In this document: positions 51,211 through 58,975 of the stretch, piece after piece
Position numbering within the stretch: position 1 is the stretch's first letter
Layout: each line of letters begins with the position of its first letter
Assembly (NCBI GenBank): GCA_963833115.1
Contig: CAWHWS010000002.1
Coordinates: forward strand, 372,001 to 436,000
Source: Hasllibacter sp963833115
Lineage (GTDB): Bacteria; Pseudomonadota; Alphaproteobacteria; Rhodobacterales; Rhodobacteraceae
Reading direction: 5' to 3'
DNA length: 64,000 nt
The notes under the pieces: model-generated
Database searches by the model: none
Seen by the model: only the letters and a program-made list of their open reading frames with translations
What the model was told of the DNA's origin: nothing
Translations under genes and position numbers: made by a program

Positions 51211-52191
51211 GTGGACCAGGACATCGCCCTGGGGGCCCGGGGCATCTCCGGCCGCCACCGGTCGCTGCGCGTGCGGGCCGCGTGGCTCTACCATGTCGAG
51301 GGGATGACCCAGACCGAGGTGGCGGCGACCCTGGGCGTGAGCCGCGTCATGATCACGCGCCTGCTGGCCGAAGCCCGCGCGCGGGGCGAGGTCGTCATCC
51401 GCGTGCGCTCGGAGATCGCCCCGATCGTGGAGCTGGAACGCGACCTCGAGGGGCGCTTCGCCCTGCGCCGCGCGGTCGTCGCGCCCTTCGAGGCCATGGG
51501 GGGCGATCCGGTCCGGTCGATCGCCGCGGCCGCCGGCGCGCACGTCTCGGGGCTGATGGCCAACAACCTCACGATCGGCGTCGGCTGGGGGCGCACGCTG
51601 CAGGCGATGCTGCCGCACCTCGAGGGCCGGGCGCTGAACGGCGTGCGCGTCGTGTCCCTGCTGGGCGGGATCGCGCAGGCGCGCCGCTTCAATCCGGCCG
51701 AGTTCGCCTGGCAGTTCGCGGAGCTGTTCGACGCCGAGGGCTACCTCATCCCCGCGCCCGCGATCGTCGACTCGCCCAGGACGCGCCATGCTCTGCTGGA
51801 GCACTGCGGGCTCGACCAGATATTCGAGATGGCGGCGACCTGCGACGTCGCTCTGCTGTCCTGCGGCGGGATCGACGCGCTGACGACCTCCTACAGGGTC
51901 GGCTACGTCTCGGAGGCCGAGCGGCAGTCGATGATCCGGGCGGGCGTCGTCGGCGACGTGCTCTACAACTTCCTCGATGCCGAAGGGCGGCTCGTCGATC
52001 ATCCGGTGAACGAGCGCGTGATCGGCATGTCGCCCGCCCGCCTCGGCCGCGTCGAGAACAAGATCCTCGTCTCCGGCGGACGGGAGAAGCTCGACATCCT
52101 GCGCGGCGCCCTGAAGTCGGTGCGGCCGCAGACCCTGATCACCGATGAGGTCACCGGCCGATCGCTGATGGACGGACCGGACGGCGACTGA
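51211..52191 (+). CDS. SorC/DeoR-type sugar-binding transcriptional regulator
   Basis: A 326-residue regulator of the SorC family. The helix-turn-helix near residues 25-60 (MTQTEVAATLGVSRVMITRLLAEARARGEV) is followed by a phosphosugar-isomerase-like effector domain (IGVGWGRTLQAMLP, GGIDALTTSY, VLYNFLD). GTG start at 51211, 12 bases past the acoC-like gene. SorC regulators respond to phosphorylated sugars or polyols (for example EryD), which supports a polyol or sugar substrate for the cluster. The 229 bp after it hold nothing I can support. Confidence 0.88.
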   Translation: MDQDIALGARGISGRHRSLRVRAAWLYHVEGMTQTEVAATLGVSRVMITRLLAEARARGEVVIRVRSEIAPIVELERDLEGRFALRRAVVAPFEAMGGDPVRSIAAAAGAHVSGLMANNLTIGVGWGRTLQAMLPHLEGRALNGVRVVSLLGGIAQARRFNPAEFAWQFAELFDAEGYLIPAPAIVDSPRTRHALLEHCGLDQIFEMAATCDVALLSCGGIDALTTSYRVGYVSEAERQSMIRAGVVGDVLYNFLDAEGRLVDHPVNERVIGMSPARLGRVENKILVSGGREKLDILRGALKSVRPQTLITDEVTGRSLMDGPDGD

Positions 52192-52420
52192 CCGCATCGG
52201 GCCGGTGACGGTCCCTGCGAGCGGGGCCGGATCGGCGACGCGACCGAGGATGATGGCTGAGCCGGAGGCAGCCGAAGACATCCGCAAGGGTCCGATGGAT
52301 GGGTGTCCCGCCTGGTCCAGGATTTCGTACGTGGCGAGGAGAGACGCCGCGACGACCGAGACGCGGCCATGATGCGGCACCTTGGATGCGCTCGGCGATG
52401 AAGGCGATGGAGGGGGCCCT

Positions 52421-52783
52421 GTCGCTCGACGCGCCTGAAGGCCGGACCTCCCCTTTCCCCATGGGGATCGGCCGACGGGCCGCGTGACGGGGGCGCTCGG
52501 GGCGGTGAGGCGGCGATGACGACCGGCCCGAAGAGGACCTCGATCGTCGGGCACGCCTGGATCGCCGCGTCCCGGAAAGGTCCGCCGCCGGCCGCGCTTG
52601 CCCGGCGGCCTCCCATACCAGGTCATGCCGGGTCGAACCGGACCGTCCGCGACCCGCGCTCACGCGGCGACGCCTCGTACGCGGCCCAGTTCAGGGTGCG
52701 GTGGCGGGTGGGCGCGGGCTTGGACAGGCCGCCCGGCCATGTCGCTGAAGCCCCGATGCGCCTCCCAGGCAGGCCTCGCGCGA
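52421..52783 (+). mobile_element. IS5-derived defective element, copy 3
   Basis: Third copy, same orientation as copy 1. Its ends form a perfect 8-bp inverted repeat, CCTGTCGC / GCGACAGG, suggesting it is the least changed at the tips. The minus strand carries the transposase N-terminus (RHRTLNWAAYEA, MTWYGRPPGKRGR, FRDAAIQAC), with the start codon again CTG and the same internal frameshift. It lies about 190 bp before the DUF4170 gene where core gene order resumes. Confidence 0.8.
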
Positions 52784-52894
52784 CAGGGCCGTTCGTGGAC
52801 GGTTATGCGTCTGCGACCGCGCTCCGGATCGCGCCGCCTGTCGCGCCCGTGCGTTGCGCGGGCGGGCCCTCCGGCGCGCGGTCCATGCGCATGG

Positions 52895-52925
52895 GATGTG
52901 CATGCGATGTGCACCCGTTGTGCAT
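52895..52925. repeat. Three TGTGCA repeats at 11-bp spacing upstream of DUF4170
   Basis: GATGTGCAT, GATGTGCAC and GTTGTGCAT follow one another at 11-bp steps, i.e. on the same face of the helix, 45-75 bp before the DUF4170 start. This could be a protein-binding array in the promoter of the lipid-A operon, or simple repetition. The rest of the stretch from the element to 52968 holds no gene. Confidence 0.4.
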
Positions 52926-52968
52926 CCCCCGTGCGGGCCGATATCAGGGGCGCGAAGGAGGCCCGCCC

Positions 52969-53214
52969 ATGACCCAGCGCCTGCACCTCGTCTTCGGCGG
53001 CGAGCTCGTCGATCCCGCGAAGAACGTGTTCAAGGACCCGTCCGCCATCCACATGGTCGGCATGTTCCCGGACTACGCGACGGCCTATTCGGCCTGGAAA
53101 TCCGAGGCCCAGCGCACCGTGGACAACGCCCACATGCGCTACTTCATCGCCCATATCCACCGCCTCAGGGACGAGGAGCAGCCCGCCTCCCCGACCGAGG
53201 AGCTCGGCCACTGA
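52969..53214 (+). CDS. DUF4170 domain protein
   Basis: An 81-residue protein of the DUF4170 family: RLHLVFGGELVDPAK, FKDPSAIHMVGMFPDYATAYSAWK and the final RYFIAHIHRLRDEE are the expected blocks. GAAGGAGG precedes the ATG at 52969. In Rhodobacterales it sits ahead of waaA and lpxK, as here. Function unknown; a link to lipid-A or Kdo metabolism is only positional. Confidence 0.88.
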   Translation: MTQRLHLVFGGELVDPAKNVFKDPSAIHMVGMFPDYATAYSAWKSEAQRTVDNAHMRYFIAHIHRLRDEEQPASPTEELGH

Positions 53215-53276
53215 CCAAGCCCCCCGAGGGGGCGGCGCGCGGGCAGGGACGCGGGGGGGCATCGCCCTCCATCGCC

Positions 53277-54380
53277 TTGCGCGCGCTGCGATTCTGGCAG
53301 GGCACCGGCCCCGCGGCGCGCGCCCCCGTCGCCGAGCCCGCGACCGACGAGCTGCGCCTGTGGGTCCATCTGGGCGCCCGCTCGGCCGGCCTTCTGCCGC
53401 CCCTGATCGCCAGGATCGAGGCGCTCGCCGAGATGCCGGTGCGCGCGGTCCTGACCGGCGCCGCGCAGCCCCTCGACCCGGCGCCGCGCCTGCCCCTGCC
53501 AGAGGCCGACGACATCCCCGCCTTCCTCGCCGCGCACGGCGTCGCCGCGGTCCTGTGGGCCGCGCCCCCGCTCGGCCCCGTGCGCCTGGACGCCGCCCTA
53601 GCGCGGCCGGTCATCGTCCTGCCCATGCCCGATCCCGCCGCCGCGGTTCCCGGCGGGCCGCTCCGCCGGCGCGCGGCGGGCGACGCCCTCGGCCGCTGCA
53701 CGCTCCTCGCCGCCGGCGCCGAGGAGGCTCGCGCCCTGCGACGTATCGTCCGGCCGGGCCTGCGCGTCACCGCCATCGGCGCGCTGCAGGACGGGGTCGC
53801 CGTCCCGGCGCACGACGAGGCCCGCCGCGCCGCGCTCGCCGCGGTCCTCGCCGGCCGGCCGGTCTGGTTCGCCGCCGCCTGCCCGCCCGACGCGCGGGGT
53901 GCGGTGCTGTCGGCGCACGCCGCCCTCATGGCGCGCATCCACCGCGCCGTCCTCGTCATGGAGACGCCCGACGCGGCCGGGGGCGCGAGGCCGGACCCGC
54001 AGGATGGCGTGATCCGCGTGCCCGAAGGCGCCGAGCGGGGCCTGTGGTACCGCATCGCGCCGCTCACCCTGATGGCCGACACGTTCCGCCCCGGCGGCAC
54101 CGCCGATCCCCTCGAGCCCGCGGCCCTCGGCTCGGCGGTGCTGCACGGGCCGGCCCCCTCGGGGCGGGACGGGGCCTACGCCCGGCTCGCCGCCGCCGGC
54201 GCCGCCCGGCGGGTTCCCGGGCCGGGCGCGATCGCCGCCGCGGTGGAGGACATGCTCCAGCCCGAGGCCGCCGCCCGCCAGGCCGGCGCCGCCTGGGCCG
54301 AGGTCACCCTCGGCGCCGGAGGCACGGACCGCGCCGCCGCCGCCGTGGTGGAGGCGCTCGAGGACGCCGGGATCCTGTGA
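53277..54380 (+). CDS. waaA: WaaA-like 3-deoxy-manno-octulosonic acid transferase
   Basis: Glycosyltransferase of the Kdo-transferase type in its compact Rhodobacterales form. Seen are LWVHLGARSAG, the TGALQDG-like IGALQDGVAVP, AGRPVWFAAACPPDARGAVLSAH, and ERGLWYRIAPLTLMADTF with DPLEPAALGSAVLHGP. It transfers Kdo to lipid A at the inner membrane. The frame has no ATG: TTG 53277 is used here, but the frame is open back to the DUF4170 stop, where a CTG forms a CTGA overlap like the ATGA/GTGA couplings elsewhere. No N-terminal membrane anchor is seen. Confidence 0.78.
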   Translation: MRALRFWQGTGPAARAPVAEPATDELRLWVHLGARSAGLLPPLIARIEALAEMPVRAVLTGAAQPLDPAPRLPLPEADDIPAFLAAHGVAAVLWAAPPLGPVRLDAALARPVIVLPMPDPAAAVPGGPLRRRAAGDALGRCTLLAAGAEEARALRRIVRPGLRVTAIGALQDGVAVPAHDEARRAALAAVLAGRPVWFAAACPPDARGAVLSAHAALMARIHRAVLVMETPDAAGGARPDPQDGVIRVPEGAERGLWYRIAPLTLMADTFRPGGTADPLEPAALGSAVLHGPAPSGRDGAYARLAAAGAARRVPGPGAIAAAVEDMLQPEAAARQAGAAWAEVTLGAGGTDRAAAAVVEALEDAGIL

Positions 54381-55342
54381 AGGCGCCCGCGTTCTGGCAG
54401 GCCGGCGGCCCGCTCGCCGCGGCCCTCGCGCCGCTGGGCGCCGTCTACGCCGCGGCGACGGCCCGGCGCGTCGCCAGGCCTGGCCAGCGCCTCGGCGTGC
54501 CGGTGATCTGCGCGGGCAACCTGACCGCGGGCGGCGCCGGCAAGACGCCGACCGTTCTGTACCTCCTCGGACGCCTCGCGGCGCGGGGCTCCACCGCGCA
54601 TGTCGTCCTGCGCGGCCATGGCGGCACGGAGCGCGGCCCCCTGCGCGTCGATCCCGAGCGGCACGGCCCGGGCCGCGTCGGCGACGAGGCGCTCCTCCTC
54701 GCCGCCCTCGCCCCGACCTGGGTGTCGCGGAACCGCGCGGCCGGCGGGCGGGCGGCCGAGGCGGCAGGCGCGGACGCGGTCCTGCTCGACGACGGGTTCC
54801 AGAACCCGTCGCTCGCCAAGGACCTCTCGATCCTGGTGATCGACGCGCAGGCCGGCTTCGGCAACGGCCGATGCCTCCCCGCCGGGCCGCTCCGCGAGCC
54901 GCCGGAGGCCGGGCGCGCCCGCGCGGACCTCGCGCTGCTGATCGGCCCGCCGGACGCCCGCGCCGCCGCTCGCGGCCTCGCCGGACGCCTGCCCGTGGCG
55001 GAGGGCGAGATCGCGCCGCTGCGCACCGGGATGGGCTGGGCCGGCCTGCGCGTCCTGGCTTTCGCGGGCATCGGGCGGCCGGAGAAGTTCTTCGCCACCC
55101 TGCGCGCCCTCGGGGCCGAGATCGTCGGCGCCGTCCCGCTGGCGGACCACGCCCCCCTGACCCCGGCCCTGATGCGCCGCCTGACCGCGCGGGCCGGCGC
55201 CGCGCACGCGCGCCTGGTGTGCACGGAGAAGGACGCCGTGCGCCTGCCGGAGGCCTGGCGCGGCGAGGTCCTGATCCTGCCCGTCCGGCTCGAGATGGCC
55301 GACGACGCGGCGCTCGAGGCGGCGCTGGACGCGCTCTTCTAG
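54377..55342 (+). CDS. lpxK: Tetraacyldisaccharide 4'-kinase
   Basis: A 321-residue lipid-A kinase that adds the 4'-phosphate. N-terminal FWQAGGPLAAALAPLGAVYA is the membrane-associated segment. The P-loop region is GNLTAGGAGKTPTV, followed by HVVLRGHGG, VGDEALLLA and LLDDGFQNPSLAKDLSI, all conserved in LpxK. GTG start overlaps the waaA-like stop by four bases (GTGA). Confidence 0.93.
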   Translation: MKAPAFWQAGGPLAAALAPLGAVYAAATARRVARPGQRLGVPVICAGNLTAGGAGKTPTVLYLLGRLAARGSTAHVVLRGHGGTERGPLRVDPERHGPGRVGDEALLLAALAPTWVSRNRAAGGRAAEAAGADAVLLDDGFQNPSLAKDLSILVIDAQAGFGNGRCLPAGPLREPPEAGRARADLALLIGPPDARAAARGLAGRLPVAEGEIAPLRTGMGWAGLRVLAFAGIGRPEKFFATLRALGAEIVGAVPLADHAPLTPALMRRLTARAGAAHARLVCTEKDAVRLPEAWRGEVLILPVRLEMADDAALEAALDALF

Positions 55343-56586
55343 GCGGCGGTCAGGCGGCCCCGCGCCGCGCCGGTGATGGTCACCCGCTGGAGCGAGCCCA
55401 CGGGTCGGTCCTCCGGCACGGCCGCTTCCGCGAACCCCTCCGTCCGGCCCATGCGCGGGCTCTCCATCAGGAGGGTCGCGGACGCCCCGCGCATCGCCGC
55501 CATGTGGCGCGCGCGCGCGGCCTCCCCGGCGGCGCGCAGCTCGGCGGCGCGGGCGCGGATGGTGGCGCCGTCCACCTGTGGCATGCGCGCGGCGGGCGTG
55601 CCCGGGCGGGGCGAATACGGGAAGACGTGCAACCAGGTCAGGCCGCACTCCTCGACCAGCGCGAGGGAGCGGGCGTGCGCGGCCGCGTCCTCCGTCGGGA
55701 AGCCGGCGATGAGGTCGGCCCCGAGCACGAGGTCCGGGCGCAGCGCGCGCGCCTCCTCGGCGAAGGCGATCGCGTCGTCCCGCAGGTGCCGTCGCTTCAT
55801 GCGCTTGAGGATCAGGTCGTCCCCGTGCTGCAGCGACAGGTGCAGGTGCGGCATGAGCCTGGGCTCGGCCGCCAGCGCCTCCATCAGGTCGGGGTCCGCC
55901 TCGATCCCGTCGATCGAGGAGATGCGCAGCCGCGGCAGGTCCGGCACCAGGCGAAGCACCCGGCGCACGAGGTTGCCCAGCCGCGGCCGGCCGGGCAGGT
56001 CAGCGCCCCAGCCGGTCATGTCCACGCCGGTCAGGACCACCTCGGCGTAGCCGGCGCCGACGAGGCGCCTCACCTGCTCCACCACCGCGCCCGCCGGCAC
56101 CGAGCGCGAGTTGCCGCGTCCGTAGGGGATCACGCAGAAGGTGCAGCGGTGGTCGCAGCCGTTCTGCACCTGCACGTAGGCGCGCGCGCGGGCGCCGAAC
56201 CCGTCAAGTAGGTGCGGCGCGGTCTCGGTCACGGCCATGATGTCGTCCACCACGACGCGCTCGCCGCCGGGGGCCAGGGCGGCCCAGGTCGCGGCGCGCA
56301 TCTTATCGGCATTGCCGAGCACGTGGTCGACCTCGCCCATCGCGGCGAAGCTCGCGGGGTCGATCTGCGCGGCGCAGCCGGTGACGATGAGGCGGGCAGC
56401 CGGGTTCTCGCGGCGCAGGCGGCGGATGTCCTTCCGGGCCTTGCGCACCGCCTCGGCGGTGACGGCGCAGGTGTTTACGATCACCGACGGGCCCAGACCG
56501 GCACCGGCCGCGAGCCCGCGCATCGCCTCGGCCTCGTAGGCGTTCAGGCGGCAGCCGTGGTTCGACAGGATCGGCGCCTCAGCCAT
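55339..56586 (-). CDS. mtaB: tRNA t6A37 methylthiotransferase MtaB
   Basis: A 415-residue radical-SAM methylthiotransferase that converts t6A to ms2t6A at position 37 of tRNAs. The N-terminal UPF0004 domain has cysteines in NHGCRLN, NTCAVT and GCAAQ. The radical-SAM CxxxCxxC is in CDHRCTFCVIPYGRG, and a C-terminal TRAM-like region ends the protein. It overlaps dapF by eight bases and the convergent lpxK by four. Confidence 0.92.
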   Translation of the reverse strand: MAEAPILSNHGCRLNAYEAEAMRGLAAGAGLGPSVIVNTCAVTAEAVRKARKDIRRLRRENPAARLIVTGCAAQIDPASFAAMGEVDHVLGNADKMRAATWAALAPGGERVVVDDIMAVTETAPHLLDGFGARARAYVQVQNGCDHRCTFCVIPYGRGNSRSVPAGAVVEQVRRLVGAGYAEVVLTGVDMTGWGADLPGRPRLGNLVRRVLRLVPDLPRLRISSIDGIEADPDLMEALAAEPRLMPHLHLSLQHGDDLILKRMKRRHLRDDAIAFAEEARALRPDLVLGADLIAGFPTEDAAAHARSLALVEECGLTWLHVFPYSPRPGTPAARMPQVDGATIRARAAELRAAGEAARARHMAAMRGASATLLMESPRMGRTEGFAEAAVPEDRPVGSLQRVTITGAARGRLTAA

Positions 56587-57394
56587 GCCAGACCCCGTCG
56601 AAGACGTGCGCCGTCGGCCCGGTCATCCACAGCCCGTCCTCGCGCCAGTCCACCTCCAGCGCGCCGCCGTCGAGATCGACCGTCACGCGCCGCCCGGTCA
56701 GCCCGCGCCGCGCGGCGGCCGACGCCGCGGCGCAGGCCGAGGAGCCGCTCGCCAGCGTGATGCCGACGCCCCGCTCCCAGACGCGCATCCGGATGCGTGC
56801 CGGCCCGGTGACCTGGGCGACCTGCACGTTGGCGCGCTCGGGGAAGAGCGGGTGGCCCTCGTGCGCCGGGCCGAACGCCGCGAGGTCCACGGCCTCGGCA
56901 TCCGCCACGAAGAAGGTGCAGTGCGGGTTGCCCATGCCCGTCGCGACCGGATCGCCGGGGATGGGCAAGTGGAGCGTGTCCGCCGCCTCCGCCAGGGGCA
57001 CGTCCCGCCAGCCGGTCAGGGGGGCGCCCATGTCGACCGAGGTCATCTCGCCGCCCGCGTCCCGGCAGCGCAGCAGGCCCCGCGCCGTCCGCAGGGTCAG
57101 GGCGCCCGAAGGCGGCATCAGGTGCCGCGCGACGCAGCGCGTGGCGTTGCCGCAGGCGCCGGCGGTGGTGCCATCGGCGTTGAGGAAGGTCAGCGCCGCG
57201 TCCGCATCCGGCGCGTCCCCGATGACGGCGAGCTGGTCGAAGCCGACGCCGCGGCGCCGATCCCCCATCGCCCGGGCCAGGGGCGCGTCGATGCGGGCGA
57301 CGAGCGCGGGGTCGCCGCGCGCGTCGACGACGACGAAATCGTTGCCGAGCCCGTGCATCTTGAGGAACGGGATGGGGGCGGCGCGCGCGGGCAT
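56579..57394 (-). CDS. dapF: Diaminopimelate epimerase
   Basis: A 271-residue cofactor-free epimerase making meso-diaminopimelate for peptidoglycan and lysine. The two catalytic cysteines are in GACGNATRCVA and SGSSACAAA. The N-terminal KMHGLGNDFVVVDAR and the middle GMGNPHCTFFV are hallmarks. The second motif reads ASGSSAC where ASGTGAC is common, a small difference. The 193 bp upstream, to the tRNA gene, hold no gene. Confidence 0.94.
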   Translation of the reverse strand: MPARAAPIPFLKMHGLGNDFVVVDARGDPALVARIDAPLARAMGDRRRGVGFDQLAVIGDAPDADAALTFLNADGTTAGACGNATRCVARHLMPPSGALTLRTARGLLRCRDAGGEMTSVDMGAPLTGWRDVPLAEAADTLHLPIPGDPVATGMGNPHCTFFVADAEAVDLAAFGPAHEGHPLFPERANVQVAQVTGPARIRMRVWERGVGITLASGSSACAAASAAARRGLTGRRVTVDLDGGALEVDWREDGLWMTGPTAHVFDGVWHG

Positions 57395-57587
57395 GGGCGC
57401 GCGTATAGGCGTGGGCGGCGAGAGGGGGAAGCCGGCGCCGTCCGGGCGCCCGCGTGGGTCCGGGCGGGCGGCGGGCGGGCCCGTCGCCGCGCCGCGCGAG
57501 GGGCCCCGGAGGGTCCCGCCGCGCGGCGCCCTCCCTCGGCGGTTCGCGCTTGACCCTTCGGGGACGCGCCGCTACCTCGCCCCGCGT

Positions 57588-57663
57588 GGGCCGTTAGCTC
57601 AGTCGGTAGAGCAACTGACTTTTAATCAGTGGGTCGCTGGTTCGATCCCAGCACGGCTCACCA
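57588..57663 (+). tRNA. tRNA-Lys (anticodon TTT)
   Basis: A 76-nt cloverleaf. The acceptor stem is GGGCCGT/ACGGCTC, the D-arm contains TAGCTCAGTCGGTAGAGCA, the anticodon stem-loop ACTGACTTTTAATCAGT places TTT in the anticodon, the T-arm has GGTTCGATCC, and CCA is encoded at 57661-57663. Confidence 0.97.
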
Positions 57664-57698
57664 CTGAACCCCCCTCGTGCCGTGCCACCGATGGGCGA

Positions 57699-58742
57699 TC
57701 ACCGCGCCGGGCGCAGGGTGTCACCGGGCTGCAGGACCGGCGACAGCTCCACCATCTCGCCGCGCGCATCCGCCTCCCCGGCCTCGCCCGCCGCCGCGCG
57801 CTCCGCCACGATCCGCGCCGCACGGCGCCCGATCTCCCGGCGGCACGCGTCCATCGTCGCCAGCCGCCGGGGCAGGCCGTCGAGGAGCTCGACCCCGTTG
57901 AATCCCGCGAGCCCCATGCCCTCGCCGACCTTGATGCGGTGCTCGAGGCACCATAGCAGGCCGCCCGCGCCGATCATGTCGTTCGAGTAGTAGATCATGT
58001 CGAGGTCGGGCGTCCGGTTGAGGAGCGTCTGCGTCATCTCGCGGCCCTTGGCGAGGGCGCTGCCGCCCTCGTAGAACTCGAAATCCGCGACCTCGATCCC
58101 GCCCTTGGCGAGCGCCTCGGTGAAGCCTTCGAACCGCTTTCGCGCCCGGTGGTCGAGCGGCATCTTCGTGCCGGCGAAGGCCACCCGCTCGTAGCCCCGC
58201 TCGACGATGGCCGCGCCCATGAGGCGCCCCGCCCGCCGGTGGCTGATCCCGACGCAGGCGTCGACCGGGCTGCCGTCCGTGTCCATGATCTCCACCACCG
58301 GGACGCCCGCGCCCTCCAGCATGGCGCGCGCCGCCGGGGTGTGCTCGAGACCCGCGACGATCACCCCCGAGGGCCGCCAGGAGATCATCTCGTAGAGCAC
58401 GCGCTCCTCGCGCTCGGGCGTGTAGCCGGTGACCCCGAACACCGGCTGCAAGGGCGTGCCGTCGAGGACCTCCGAGATGCCGGCGAGCACCTCGGGGAAC
58501 ACCATGTTCGACAGCGACGGAATGATCACCGCGACTAGGTTCACCCGGCTGGAGGCGAGCCCTCCCGCGATCCGGTTGGGCACGTAGCCGAGCCGCTCCG
58601 CCGCCTCCCGCACCTTCGCGCGGGTCGCCTCCGAGACGTCGCCCCGCCCGCGCAGCACGCGGCTCACGGTCATCTCGCTCACCCCCGCGGCTTCGGACAC
58701 GTCGCGGAGCGTCAGGGGGCGGCGCGGCGGGACGTCGGTCAT
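57699..58742 (-). CDS. LacI-family transcriptional regulator (GntR/gluconate-like)
   Basis: A 347-residue LacI-type repressor. The helix-turn-helix (LTLRDVSEAAGVSEMTVSRVLRG) is at residues 10-32, followed by the hinge helix (IAGGLASSRVNLVAVIIP) and a periplasmic-binding-like effector domain (GSALAKGREMTQTLLNRTPDLDMIYYSND, LAGFNGVELLDGL). It resembles regulators of gluconate-type genes. No catabolic target is adjacent; it sits alone between two tRNA genes. Confidence 0.88.
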   Translation of the reverse strand: MTDVPPRRPLTLRDVSEAAGVSEMTVSRVLRGRGDVSEATRAKVREAAERLGYVPNRIAGGLASSRVNLVAVIIPSLSNMVFPEVLAGISEVLDGTPLQPVFGVTGYTPEREERVLYEMISWRPSGVIVAGLEHTPAARAMLEGAGVPVVEIMDTDGSPVDACVGISHRRAGRLMGAAIVERGYERVAFAGTKMPLDHRARKRFEGFTEALAKGGIEVADFEFYEGGSALAKGREMTQTLLNRTPDLDMIYYSNDMIGAGGLLWCLEHRIKVGEGMGLAGFNGVELLDGLPRRLATMDACRREIGRRAARIVAERAAAGEAGEADARGEMVELSPVLQPGDTLRPAR

Positions 58743-58819
58743 GGCATCGGCTCCAATGCGGCGGCCCGCGGGGCGCGGACCTTGCGCGGGGCCGGCGGGC
58801 GCGCGATGACGAGTTCGCC

Positions 58820-58896
58820 GGCCCCGTAGCTCAGCAGGATAGAGCGACCGCCTCCTAAGCGGTAGGTCACAGGTTCGAATCCTGTCGGGGTCACCA
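58820..58896 (+). tRNA. tRNA-Arg (anticodon CCT)
   Basis: A 77-nt cloverleaf. The acceptor is GGCCCCG/CGGGGTC, D-arm TAGCTCAGCAGGATAGAGC, anticodon arm ACCGCCTCCTAAGCGGT giving CCT, T-arm GGTTCGAATCC, and encoded CCA at 58894-58896. Confidence 0.97.
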
Positions 58897-58975
58897 CCGC
58901 CCGCGGCGGGGCCGGAGCGGGGCGGAGCGCCCCGCGGGAATGGCCGTCGTCGTCATGCCGGCCAAGCCCGGTCGC

